A stretch of 64,000 nt of DNA. Origin: an uncultured Pontibacter sp. (GTDB lineage Bacteria > Bacteroidota > Bacteroidia > Cytophagales > Hymenobacteraceae). The notes under the pieces were generated by a model that saw only the letters and a program-made list of their open reading frames with translations, made no database searches and was not told where the DNA came from. Position numbers and translations under genes: made by a program. Positions 54,459 through 63,236 of this stretch are shown here, piece by piece (position 1 is the first letter of the stretch; every line of letters starts with the position of its first letter). The DNA lies in NCBI RefSeq assembly GCF_947492645.1, contig NZ_CANLMZ010000009.1:186001-250000 (forward strand), written 5' to 3'.

Positions 54459-54687
54459 CGTTTGTTTCCGTTAAATGTTAGATAATAGGTTTCCACCTCT
54501 TGGTTAGTCAGAGGTTTTAGTTTGTACGAGCGAATACAAGTATAGGGTTAACCTTAGGTAATCTGTTGAGGGCTTTAATCGGTAAGCGATCTACTGTAAT
54601 TTGCAGAAACACAGCCTTTAGCAATAAGTATAAATTGGCAGGTCGTCGTATAAGCATGTAGCTTTTATACTTTAACAGGAGCGTGTA

Positions 54688-55389
54688 ATGACATCACTCA
54701 AAGCGAAGCATGCGTCAGGGCTGCTTACGGCTGGCGCAGCTACTTTTAAGCCTGCCGGTGAGGTGCAGCGAGGCATGCAGCCATTAACCCTGGCAGGCGA
54801 AAAACATGGATTATTGTATGTGCCTGCAAGTTATGATGAAAGCCAGCCGGTTGCTTTAGCGGTTTTGCTGCATGGTGCAGGTGCCGCTGCACAGCAAGGT
54901 TTATCGTTGTTGCAGCCTTACGCCGATAGCGCCAATATACTGCTTATAGCCCCTGCAGCAAGTGCCACTACCTGGGACATTATCGTAAATAAAGCTTTTG
55001 GGCCTGATGTGACAAAAATTGACCTTGCACTTGCATGCGCTTTCGAGAAATTTGCCATCAACCCGCAACATGTGGCCATTGGTGGATTTTCTGATGGAGC
55101 TTCTTATGCGCTTAGTTTAGGTTTAGCGAACGGTAAGATTTTTACACACATCATCGCTTTCTCGCCGGGCTTTGCCTACAGCCTGGTCCGCAAAGGCAAG
55201 CCAGCAATTTTTATATCGCATGGCGTTGCTGACCCTGTGCTGCCTATTGCCCCCTGTAGCCGGCGTATTGCACCGGAACTTAGAAAGGAGGGCCTGGATA
55301 TTACCTTTATGGAATTTGCTGGTGGCCATACAGTTCCGGAGCCCATAGCAGCGCGTGCTGTAGCGTGGTTTTTAAAAGATAGTGCCTAA
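54688..55389 (+). CDS. Alpha/beta hydrolase (esterase/phospholipase-like)
   Basis: 233 residues. Nucleophile motif GFSDGAS (Ser near residue 135), oxyanion region LLHGAGAA near 62, acid Asp in HGVADPVLP (near 180) and His in GGHTVP. This is the layout of polyhydroxybutyrate depolymerase-like or carboxylesterase proteins. No signal peptide, so cytoplasmic. Substrate unknown. TATACTT lies just before the start (54666-54672). Confidence 0.85.
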   Translation: MTSLKAKHASGLLTAGAATFKPAGEVQRGMQPLTLAGEKHGLLYVPASYDESQPVALAVLLHGAGAAAQQGLSLLQPYADSANILLIAPAASATTWDIIVNKAFGPDVTKIDLALACAFEKFAINPQHVAIGGFSDGASYALSLGLANGKIFTHIIAFSPGFAYSLVRKGKPAIFISHGVADPVLPIAPCSRRIAPELRKEGLDITFMEFAGGHTVPEPIAARAVAWFLKDSA

Positions 55390-55536
55390 TACGAAGTGAC
55401 AGATACGGATAATTCTATGTAAAATGGCAAGAAGTATGGACGCGAACACATAAGCTGTAGGTGAGGCAAAACAGGTTTACTTTCTAAAAAGAGGCAAGTA
55501 TAAAGCTGCTTTGGTGGCATGCGCTAAACCTGAATC

Positions 55537-56346
55537 TTATGCTTCAACTTGCAATACCGCTGCTAGTTTTCTCTTGTACTCCGGGCTTTCGTTCATGCCG
55601 TTATGGCCCAGGCCTTTAAGTATAAAAACCTGGTCGGTTGGTTTTAAGTGTCGCTTTAGTTTCTCAGTTGATCCAGGATAAATGATTTCGTCCTTATCGC
55701 CATGGAAAATAACAATAGGCGCGCGGGTTCTCTCAATGTACTGGTAAGTAGTAAACTTATACTTTAGCAGAAAAGAGGGCACAAACGGATAAAGGCTTTT
55801 CATCAGATCGCTGAGGCTATAGTACGGCGCTTGAAGCAGAAGCAATTGCGGGTTATTGGCTGATGCCAGCATGGCAGCGGCACCTGTTCCTATCGAGTAG
55901 CCTGCAATTATAATTTTGCTTTCGCTGTAGTGGTTTTTAACGTAATTGTAAACTTCCTGTGCATCTTCGTAAAATTGCTTTTCGCTGGTAACGGAGCCCT
56001 CACTTTTTCCGTAGCCACGGTAGTCAAGTATAAAAATGTCGTAGCCCAGGTCTGTGTACGTTTTGGTAGCCCATCCCCACGAATCTACAGAACCTGCATT
56101 GCCATGTAAATAAAAGAATAGCCCTTTGGATGATGTTGGGCTTTTAAAAAGCATGCCATGCAAAGTAACGCCATCGCTGGCGGGTATAAAATGCTCTTCA
56201 AACTCCTGCTCAAAATTAAAAACGTGGTTGGCAGGCAGGTTCTCCGGGAAAAAGATAAGTTTCTCTTGCTGATAAAATGCCATGGCCATAAGTATAAAGT
56301 ATAAACTTAAAAGTATACTTGCTGCAAAAAGTAAGGTCCTGATCAC
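55537..56346 (-). CDS. Alpha/beta hydrolase with N-terminal membrane anchor (BEM46-like)
   Basis: 269 residues from a GTG at 56344-56346; the first ATG lies 19 codons on, within the anchor. The N-terminal 22 residues are a membrane anchor, followed by YQQEKLIFFPENLPANHVF. Oxyanion motif HGNAGS, nucleophile GYSIGTG, acid Asp in HGDKDEI and His in GLGHNG are all present. BEM46-type proteins face the envelope. It lies 85 bases after the GATase gene on the same strand and may be in one operon with the amidoligase pair. Confidence 0.85.
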   Translation of the reverse strand: MIRTLLFAASILLSLYFILMAMAFYQQEKLIFFPENLPANHVFNFEQEFEEHFIPASDGVTLHGMLFKSPTSSKGLFFYLHGNAGSVDSWGWATKTYTDLGYDIFILDYRGYGKSEGSVTSEKQFYEDAQEVYNYVKNHYSESKIIIAGYSIGTGAAAMLASANNPQLLLLQAPYYSLSDLMKSLYPFVPSFLLKYKFTTYQYIERTRAPIVIFHGDKDEIIYPGSTEKLKRHLKPTDQVFILKGLGHNGMNESPEYKRKLAAVLQVEA

Positions 56347-56430
56347 ATTGCAAAATTGGGGTTAAGGATAAGTCTAATATGTTGCTGACCGGAACAGATT
56401 GGTAAAACAAGTTACTAACTAATGCACAAT

Positions 56431-57363
56431 TTACTTTACCTGGTTTTGGAGTTCCTGTAGCGCTTCTGCTTCTGAGGTAAGTGCCTCTTGCATGTCCTGC
56501 TCTTCTATCTGTTGTTTAACTTCTTTTGCCTGCCGCACCAACTCTTTAAACAAACGGCGATGTTCTTTTTTCTGAGGCAGGTATTCCGGGTGCCATTGCA
56601 CACCTATCATGTAGTCAAGTAATTTGTGCTCTATGGCTTGCACGACACCGTTAGGTTCTGTGGCCGCTATCTGTATGTGATGGCCCGGAAGTTTTACGGC
56701 CTGGTTATGCAGCGCATTTACCTGTAAAGTTTGTGTTTTAAGTATGGTTGCCAGTTTACTTCCAGCAGTAATGCTTACTTCCTTCACCGGAAAAATGCTG
56801 GCAGGGTTAGGGGCTTCTGTGTAAAAAGTATGAATGCTTTTGTAAAGTGTGCCCCGGAAGTAAACATTCATCAGTTGTGCGCCACGGCAAATTCCCATTA
56901 CGGGTAAGTCTTTTTTTACGGCCTGGTCTAGCAGCTGCAACTCCAGGTGGTCGCGGGCTTTATCCAGGTTAAAAGTAAGCTTGCGGCTTAGTAGCTTGCG
57001 CACAAAAAACAAACCCGGAAAGTATAACCACCGCAGAAACCTGCCCACGCGCTTAAAGAGGTTTTTATTTGGCTGGTTTATCGTTTGTTGCAGGTAGTCG
57101 TTCAGCACGTGTTCCTGCTCGTAAGTGCTGGGGTCTACGTCTGCTCCGCCACCAATTATTAGAGCCTGCAACCCATCTGCAGTTCTGGGCCTGGCAGGTG
57201 TAACATGCACCGGTTTTCCGCCGGCAAGCCAAACACCAAGGGCGGTAAAAAGCCATGCTGCCTCGCCACCTTTATCTGGTCCGGTAATGCCAATAGTAGG
57301 CCTGTTTCGGTTTATCTTAAATTTACGTCTCAGGTTACCCATTGCGCTATTTGTTTTCTCCAT
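56431..57363 (-). CDS. Class I glutamine amidotransferase-like hydrolase (peptidase C26)
   Basis: 310 residues. The triad is visible: Cys in MGICRGAQLMNVY, and His and Glu in GVQWHPEYLP. The IIGGGADVDPSTYEQE segment is typical of the gamma-glutamyl-GABA hydrolase (PuuD) group. It overlaps the upstream amidoligase gene by 34 bases, so they are coupled. In the amidoligase literature such a GATase is paired with amidoligase enzymes as the enzyme that removes or edits the amide; here the same two are present. The C-terminal 30 residues are acidic and helical. Confidence 0.88.
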   Translation of the reverse strand: MEKTNSAMGNLRRKFKINRNRPTIGITGPDKGGEAAWLFTALGVWLAGGKPVHVTPARPRTADGLQALIIGGGADVDPSTYEQEHVLNDYLQQTINQPNKNLFKRVGRFLRWLYFPGLFFVRKLLSRKLTFNLDKARDHLELQLLDQAVKKDLPVMGICRGAQLMNVYFRGTLYKSIHTFYTEAPNPASIFPVKEVSITAGSKLATILKTQTLQVNALHNQAVKLPGHHIQIAATEPNGVVQAIEHKLLDYMIGVQWHPEYLPQKKEHRRLFKELVRQAKEVKQQIEEQDMQEALTSEAEALQELQNQVK

Positions 57364-58334
57364 TTAGCATCAAAGCCAATAATCGTTTTCTCTTTTAAAG
57401 AGAGGTATTCCAGGCTCAACTGCTTCATATTAGTGCGGTCTGCTGCAAGCTCTTCTACTGCCACCCAGTTGTTCCATTCCTGTGCCAGCGTCCAGGTTGG
57501 TTGTGCTATAGAGCTGTTAGGCAGCCTGTAATGAAAGGTGGTACGCGCCTTAACTTTTCCCAAGCCTTTAAACTGCTCCAGTTGCGCTGCATGTAGTGCC
57601 GCAAAAAGGGGATACATGTCCAATGGTCTGTTCCGGTCTGGGTTAAACGTATGGTAATCAAGTATAAAGTCTGGTAAAGCAGGCTGATAGGATGGGTTTA
57701 GAACGAGGGCGGTGTAGGCATCCGGGTAAGGGTTTATAAAGGGGCTTACCTTGCGGGCAAAATCGGTGTTGCCCACCTGCAACAGCCAGGGGTAAAGCAG
57801 CAGGAAAGCACGCAGGTATGCCAGCAGCGTTTCGGTGTCGGTGCTGGGTGCCTCTACGTTAATGTGCGTTCCAAATGCATTTGTCAGAAACTCCTCTGTG
57901 CCTTCGGCATGGTTCAGGTATAAGGCTTCTCTTAGCTTTTCGAGCTCGTTAAGCTGCGTGCAAGGTACGGGAGGGCAGGCAATCTCGTACGGAAAAACTT
58001 TCCCGATCAGGTTTTCAAGTGCCGTTTCTACTTCTTCCTCTAAAGAGCTTTCGCCTATCTTGTAATCCTCCAGGTGTATGGTTAAGGTATCCAATGGTTT
58101 CTTGTAACGCTTCTCCGTTAGCAGCGTCAGGTCAAACTCAACTGTAAAGTCACCTAAAGCAGTACCAGTTATTTTTTGCTTAAACCTGTTCTCTTTCTCC
58201 ACCTTGCCGCCATAAAGCTGCTGCACTAGCCGTACCGATTCCTCAATACCAAGATTGGCATACTCCAGTTCAAACCCTACGGTGCGTACCTGCCCTTGGG
58301 CGTTATATATTTGCGGCGGTTGTTTAAATACCAT
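57330..58334 (-). CDS. Amidoligase family protein (COOH-NH2 ligase, glutamine-synthetase-like)
   Basis: 334 residues. Family marks: VRTVGFELEYANLG at the start (Glu ligand), FTVEFDLTLL, GTHINVEAPS near the middle and YRLPNSSIAQPTW near the end. This is the pattern of the predicted amidoligases with a glutamine-synthetase-like fold, which join a carboxylate to an amine by ATP. The substrate is unknown. It is first in an operon with GATase and probably the alpha/beta hydrolase, and it is divergent from ggt. Confidence 0.85.
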   Translation of the reverse strand: MVFKQPPQIYNAQGQVRTVGFELEYANLGIEESVRLVQQLYGGKVEKENRFKQKITGTALGDFTVEFDLTLLTEKRYKKPLDTLTIHLEDYKIGESSLEEEVETALENLIGKVFPYEIACPPVPCTQLNELEKLREALYLNHAEGTEEFLTNAFGTHINVEAPSTDTETLLAYLRAFLLLYPWLLQVGNTDFARKVSPFINPYPDAYTALVLNPSYQPALPDFILDYHTFNPDRNRPLDMYPLFAALHAAQLEQFKGLGKVKARTTFHYRLPNSSIAQPTWTLAQEWNNWVAVEELAADRTNMKQLSLEYLSLKEKTIIGFDAKWRKQIAQWVT

Positions 58335-58478
58335 ACATGTGTGTTGCTGATGCTATTCTAAAAACGACAAAGACCATAAACCGTTTTGCCGTGCGGGTAT
58401 TTGCACAAAATTCTGCCTGAGGTAAACCTGCTTTTGGTTTAAAGGGTAAAGACTACAATTCAACCGCTTTATCCGCTA

Positions 58479-60167
58479 ATGCTTAAAAAAATTGCTTTCC
58501 TTTTTCTTTTCCTGAGTGTTGTAGGCTGTAACAGCAGAAGCCTGACCGATAGAGGGCTTGTTACAGAAAAGGCGATGGTGGTAACGGCGCATCCGCTTGC
58601 CTCTGAAGTAGGCGCAGAAATTCTCAGGCGCGGAGGTAATGCCATGGATGCGGCTGTTGCCGTGCAGTTTGCTTTGGCAGTAGTGTACCCCGATGCCGGA
58701 AACATTGGAGGGGGAGGTTTTCTGGTGTTGCGGCAACAGGACGGAAGTATAGATGCCCTTGATTACCGCGAAAGGGCACCTGCCGCAGCGCACCGCGACA
58801 TGTACCTGGATAAAAATGGCAAAGTGCTGGAAAACCTCAGTTTTAAAGGGCACCTGGCGGCTGGTGTGCCCGGCACAGTTGATGGCATGGTACAGGCACA
58901 CGCGAAGTATGGCAGTTTGCCCTGGCAAGAGCTGGTGCAGCCGGCAATAGAACTGGCCGCAAATGGTTTTGCGCTAACTCAAAAAGAAGCCAAAAAGCTT
59001 AACCAGCAACGGAAAGATTTTATCAAGTATAATCCCGTTAAACCAACTTTTATACTTCGAGATAAATGGCACGAAGGCGATACGCTGTACCTGAAACACC
59101 TGGCACAAACCCTTACCAGAATACGGGATAAGGGAAGGGCCGGCTTTTACGAAGGTACCACCGCCGACATGCTTGTGGCCGAAATGAAGCGCGGTGGCGG
59201 AATCATCAGTTATGAAGATCTGAAAGCATACCAGTCTGTGTGGCGGGCACCACTTACTGCCACCCTCCGTGACTATAAAGTGATAACCATGCCGCCGCCC
59301 TCCAGCGGAGGTGTAGCCCTGGTGCAGCTGCTTACTTTAGCTGAAGATTACCCTCTGAAAATCTGGGGATGGAATTCTTTACAAGCAGCGCATTTTATGA
59401 TTGAGGCAGAGAGGCGGGTTTATGCGGACAGGGCAAAGCACCTCGGCGACCCGGCTTATTACAAGGTACCGCTGCAGGCGCTGCTCGACTCGGCTTATAT
59501 AAAAAGCCGGATGAAGGATTTTTCGGAGAGTGAAGCTACAGACAGCGATGCTGTTTCTGCAGGTATTCCTGCACCGGCAGAAAGCCCCAACACAACGCAC
59601 TATTCGATTGTAGACCCACAAGGCAATGCTGTTTCTGTTACCACCACGCTTAACAGCAGCTTTGGCGCTAAGGTGTTTGTGGCAGGCGCTGGTTTTCTGC
59701 TGAATAACGAGATGAATGACTTCAGTATAAAGCCTGGTTATCCGAACACCTACGGCTTAGTGGGCGGAGAAGCCAATGCCATTGCACCCGGCAAGCGCAT
59801 GCTAAGCTCCATGACCCCCACCATTCTTGAAAAAGAGGGAGAACTATACATGGTAGTCGGTAGTATGGGAGGCTCTACCATTATCACTACGGTTTACCAG
59901 ATCATACTTAATGTAACAGCGCATGGCCACAGCATGCAAGGAGCCATAAATGCAGGGCGCTTTCACCACCAATGGAAACCAGATTGGGTACTAACAGAGT
60001 GGGGTGCAGTAGGTGGAGTTACAGGCTTGAGGCTATGGCTTAAAGGTCATAAGCTGGTGCCTAAAACCGGCGGGATAGGCAGGGCAGCCGGAATTTTGGT
60101 TTTACCAGATGGCAAACTTGAAGGCGGAGCCGACCCCAGGGGGGACGATGCAGCGGCAGGTTTTTAA
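58479..60167 (+). CDS. ggt: Gamma-glutamyltransferase, lipoprotein
   Basis: 562 residues. Lipobox VVGC (Cys17), so it is anchored at the periplasmic face. Autocleavage Thr372 begins the small subunit in T-T-H-Y-S-I-V-D; the large subunit region includes GGNAMDAAVAVQFALAV and GNIGGGGF. Gly-Gly and S-S residues in SSMTP (small subunit) are the gamma-glutamyl site. It hydrolyses or transfers gamma-glutamyl groups of glutathione and similar peptides. Divergent from the amidoligase operon, 144 bases apart, which suggests a shared gamma-glutamyl theme. Confidence 0.95.
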   Translation: MLKKIAFLFLFLSVVGCNSRSLTDRGLVTEKAMVVTAHPLASEVGAEILRRGGNAMDAAVAVQFALAVVYPDAGNIGGGGFLVLRQQDGSIDALDYRERAPAAAHRDMYLDKNGKVLENLSFKGHLAAGVPGTVDGMVQAHAKYGSLPWQELVQPAIELAANGFALTQKEAKKLNQQRKDFIKYNPVKPTFILRDKWHEGDTLYLKHLAQTLTRIRDKGRAGFYEGTTADMLVAEMKRGGGIISYEDLKAYQSVWRAPLTATLRDYKVITMPPPSSGGVALVQLLTLAEDYPLKIWGWNSLQAAHFMIEAERRVYADRAKHLGDPAYYKVPLQALLDSAYIKSRMKDFSESEATDSDAVSAGIPAPAESPNTTHYSIVDPQGNAVSVTTTLNSSFGAKVFVAGAGFLLNNEMNDFSIKPGYPNTYGLVGGEANAIAPGKRMLSSMTPTILEKEGELYMVVGSMGGSTIITTVYQIILNVTAHGHSMQGAINAGRFHHQWKPDWVLTEWGAVGGVTGLRLWLKGHKLVPKTGGIGRAAGILVLPDGKLEGGADPRGDDAAAGF

Positions 60168-60230
60168 AAATGCAGCAGTTTTAGGCAGCGGCACCAGAAA
60201 ATACGGTATTCGCCTCACCATTCGATCAGG

Positions 60231-60647
60231 TTAGTTAACTTTCAGTTTACTTTTTAACCAATCCAGGGCGTCCAGTTTTGTAGTAAAAAACTTTATCTCA
60301 AGCCCTTTTACCGTTACATCTTCGGCAAGAGGGCTGTCCGAGTCCGGTTTAAGCACATGGGCTAGATACTGCACCCCTGCATTGTATGCTTCTTCATCCC
60401 ATTCTATTTTGGTTAGTTCGGCTAATATCTCTGTTGGTGCGCTGTAAAAATCCTGGACATCGTTTAAAATAGCGTTGCAGTTATGGTGCTTTACCATCTG
60501 CAATATGCTTGCTTTTACATCTTTTATACTTTCCTCAGGCGCTGTTCCTTTCCAGCTAACTCCAATCAAATTATACATCCTGCGGTGCCTCAGGGTACAG
60601 TACCTGCGGCCAAGGCTGTTTCTGAAGTGCATAAACTTGTGCTGCAT
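60231..60647 (-). CDS. STAS/SpoIIAA-like protein (paralogue 4)
   Basis: 138 residues. Shared layout: YNLIGVSWKGTAPE at the start, a helix, a strand with Asp (AILNDVQDF), a helix with W (LTKIEWDEEAYN), and the ending E-I-K-F-F-T-T-K-L-D-A-L-D-W-L. It is the most divergent of the four. An internal ATG near codon 24 is a possible start. Function unknown. Confidence 0.65.
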   Translation of the reverse strand: MQHKFMHFRNSLGRRYCTLRHRRMYNLIGVSWKGTAPEESIKDVKASILQMVKHHNCNAILNDVQDFYSAPTEILAELTKIEWDEEAYNAGVQYLAHVLKPDSDSPLAEDVTVKGLEIKFFTTKLDALDWLKSKLKVN

Positions 60648-61100
60648 CAGCTGTTTCTCTTAGGTTAAGTTATTGCTAAAGTATACGTTAGTAACGCTTC
60701 GTAACTAAAATAACAGTTCTTTTTGATAAGTGCAGCTTTCAGAAGCATAAAAGAGAAAATGGATGCTCGGGTTCAACCGATACAGGTTTATAAGTTCTGT
60801 AACAAAGCGCCATTAAACCGCTGCACCGCCGTTTGCGGCGGCTCTTGCTGCCTAAAGTATTAACTACCAGGATTGCTTTAACTGCAGTTTAAACAACTAG
60901 TATAAGTGCTTTAGAATAGTTTAATATGAATATATAAGTATTCTGAATAGTAATGATTTATGAAACTTTGAATGTGCAGTTCAGTATCTGTTTAGAAGTA
61001 AATCATGAGTGAATTTACCAAACCTTAACAGTATTTAAAGTTCAGTAGAAGCTCTCACAGATTTAGATGTTATGTCTTACAATAACTTGATAACAAACTT
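60648..61100. other. Long intergenic region
   Basis: About 450 A+T-rich bases between divergent genes. It holds an AAGTATA at about 60680, a short GC hairpin at 60826-60841 with no T run, and long A+T stretches before the dehydrogenase ATG. I see no ORF or promoter that is certain. Confidence 0.5.
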
Positions 61101-62255
61101 ATGTTGGCAATGAACTATCGCGGGCCAAAGCGGGTCCGCATCGATCACAAACCCATGCCCGAGATTTTGCATCCAGAAGATGCAATCGTACGCGTAACTC
61201 GTTCCTGCATCTGCGGTTCAGACCTGCACTTGTATAATGGCAACGTTCCGGACACGCGGGTAGGGATGACCTTCGGGCATGAATTTACAGGAGAAGTAGT
61301 AGAAATAGGTGCTGAGGTTACGAAACTAAAAGTAGGCGACAATGTGCTGGTGCCATTTAATATAGCTTGCGGTAAATGTGCTTTTTGCCGCCAAGAACTG
61401 TACGGTAACTGCCACGAGGCAAACTCTCAGGCTACTGCGGTAGGTGGTATCTTCGGGTACTCGCATACTGCAGGGGGCTATAATGGTGGGCAGGCAGAGT
61501 ATGTGCGTGTTCCTTACGCTAACGTAGGGCCTACCGTCATACCTGAGGGCATGGACCTGGATGATGCCGTGATGCTCACAGATGTGGTGCCAACAGGCTA
61601 CCAGGCCGCCGAAATGGGTGGTATACAGAAAGGTGACACCGTTATGGTGTTTGGTGCTGGCCCGGTTGGTATTATGGCTGCGCGCTGCGCCTGGCTTTTT
61701 GGTGCAGGCCGCGTGATCATTATCGACCATGTAGAGTACCGACTGGAGTTTGCCAGGAATTACGCGCAATGCGAAGCATATAACTTCAACGAAATAGGCG
61801 ACCCGGCAGTATTTGCCAAAAAGACAACCGACTCGTTGGGTGTTGATGTGTGTATAGACGCTGTAGGAGCTGAGGCAGCCGGTAATGCCATGCAGACCAT
61901 AACCGGCAGAAAAATGCTGCTGCAGGCTGGCTCTGCCACAGCGTTGCATTGGGCTATCAACTGCGTAAAGAAAGGTGGTATTGTTTCTATTGTAGGTGTT
62001 TACGGGCCTACAGACAACCTCGTGCCAATTGGCAACGTGGTAAACAAGGGCATCACCATTCGGGCAAATCAGGCTTCTGTTAAGCGCTTGCTTCCTAGAC
62101 TGATCAAGCACGTGCAGGACGGAGTGCTCGATCCGAAAGCGCTTATCACGCACCGCCTGCCACTAGAAGAAGTTGCCGAAGGCTATCGTCTTTTTGCAAC
62201 GAAACTAGATAACTGCATCAAACCGGTTCTTATTCCACCATCAGCCAAACTTTAA
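61101..62255 (+). CDS. Zinc-dependent alcohol dehydrogenase
   Basis: 384 residues of the medium-chain family. Catalytic zinc site in C-I-C-G-S-D-L-H and GHEFTGEV; structural zinc in C-G-K-C-A-F-C-R-Q-E-L-Y-G-N-C; cofactor motif GAGPVGIM. The long form resembles glutathione-independent formaldehyde dehydrogenases. Substrate unknown. A membrane protein gene follows after 12 bases, so they are probably cotranscribed. Confidence 0.92.
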   Translation: MLAMNYRGPKRVRIDHKPMPEILHPEDAIVRVTRSCICGSDLHLYNGNVPDTRVGMTFGHEFTGEVVEIGAEVTKLKVGDNVLVPFNIACGKCAFCRQELYGNCHEANSQATAVGGIFGYSHTAGGYNGGQAEYVRVPYANVGPTVIPEGMDLDDAVMLTDVVPTGYQAAEMGGIQKGDTVMVFGAGPVGIMAARCAWLFGAGRVIIIDHVEYRLEFARNYAQCEAYNFNEIGDPAVFAKKTTDSLGVDVCIDAVGAEAAGNAMQTITGRKMLLQAGSATALHWAINCVKKGGIVSIVGVYGPTDNLVPIGNVVNKGITIRANQASVKRLLPRLIKHVQDGVLDPKALITHRLPLEEVAEGYRLFATKLDNCIKPVLIPPSAKL

Positions 62256-62267
62256 AATTACAACACC

Positions 62268-62774
62268 ATGGAAGATAACAGACCATTTGAAAATAACCGG
62301 GGTACAGACCCCACGCATATAAAAGGGTGGGGCATAGACGCAGATCCGAAAAATGATCCTACCTACCCCATGAAAAAACGCACCAACGAAGAACACAAAG
62401 GCTATACCTGGGAGAGGCCTACGCAGCAACCGATTAACATTGAAGTGCTGCACTCCATAGAGCGCCCAAACGTTACAGCCGTGTTCGGTACATCGGTGCC
62501 ACCAAGCGGCCTTAGCGGTATGATCCGTCGCTTGGCCTTTAAGAAAAGCGAGAACGATTACGGGCATTGGCTCCCTTTGATACTTGCAGACCGCGTAAAC
62601 GTGGTAGAAGGTATAATTGAGGACTTTGTGCAGGGTAAGTTCCCTAATATTTTAGGCGAAAAAGGGTATAAGGCAGACTTGCAGCACAACAAAACCGGGT
62701 TACTTGCACGGGTGGCAATAGTGGCTGGCATCACGGCCGCCATTGTAATGCTGGCCCGCAGAGACAGAGACTAA
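62268..62774 (+). CDS. Conserved hypothetical protein with C-terminal membrane anchor
   Basis: 168 residues. The N-terminus GWGIDADPKNDPTYPMK is a mark I recall from a Bacteroidota family found next to such dehydrogenases. One membrane segment near the end (ARVAIVAGITAAIVML) anchors it. The rest is soluble. Role unknown; a partner of the dehydrogenase is possible. Terminator at 62823-62865. Confidence 0.7.
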   Translation: MEDNRPFENNRGTDPTHIKGWGIDADPKNDPTYPMKKRTNEEHKGYTWERPTQQPINIEVLHSIERPNVTAVFGTSVPPSGLSGMIRRLAFKKSENDYGHWLPLILADRVNVVEGIIEDFVQGKFPNILGEKGYKADLQHNKTGLLARVAIVAGITAAIVMLARRDRD

Positions 62775-62822
62775 GCTTTAGCAGCAACAGAGTATGGTGT
62801 TGCGCTAGTAAGTAATAGTAGG

Positions 62823-62865
62823 AAATGCGCAGCAGAGGGTATGTTATGCCTTTTGCTGTGCATTT
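62823..62865 (+). terminator. Rho-independent terminator
   Basis: 20 bp stem with four G-T pairs (62823-62842 and 62846-62865), 3-base loop, and T run after it. Ends the dehydrogenase operon. Confidence 0.75.
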
Positions 62866-62979
62866 TTTGTGTATACAGGATTAGTTTACAAGTATAACAG
62901 GCAAGGCATTCTTTTCCGAGCAAAAGCATAAGCTACATAGGTGATGCATTGGAGTATCATCGTGAAGTTAATCGTTTAC

Positions 62980-63178
62980 ATGAAGTAGTTATACTACCTA
63001 CTACTATCGCTGGGTATGCGTACTGCCTGCGGAGAAAATGATAAGTATAAACCCGAACTCAGTCTTATTGCCACTTTTATTGCAAAAGGAGTTTTGTTTA
63101 CCGGGCCTGCGCGATAAGTATACCGTGGTGGTGCAGGAGTTTACTGGATTTTCTGTTGAAGCGAAGTATAAACTATAA
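62980..63178 (+). pseudogene. Decayed small lipoprotein gene
   Basis: The frame from the ATG at 62980 reads M-K-stop-L-Y-Y-L-L-L-S-L-G-M-R-T-A-C-G-E-N-D, a lipoprotein signal with lipobox R-T-A-C interrupted by TAG at codon 3. It goes on to a stop at 63115-63117. The next frame continues as L-R-D-K-Y-T-V-V-V-Q-E-F-T-G-F-S to a stop at 63176-63178. One nonsense and one frameshift change fit a decayed gene. A sequence error or chance is possible. Confidence 0.35.
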
Positions 63179-63234
63179 AGCCTTAAGGCCCGCTTCCTGC
63201 ATTAAGAGCAAAAAGCGGGCCTTAAGGCTTTATA
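63174..63234. terminator. Long perfect hairpin terminator
   Basis: 22 bp perfect stem (63174-63195 and 63213-63234) with a 17-base loop, 2 bases from the stop of the MFS gene. Works on either strand. Confidence 0.88.
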
Positions 63235-63236
63235 AT

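Noticed and set aside
60826..60841. Short GC hairpin as a terminator
   Set aside because: Only six base pairs and no T run, and no gene end is near.
61326..62153. 275-residue minus-strand ORF
   Set aside because: Antisense to the zinc alcohol dehydrogenase; Cys/His-rich by chance of the complement.
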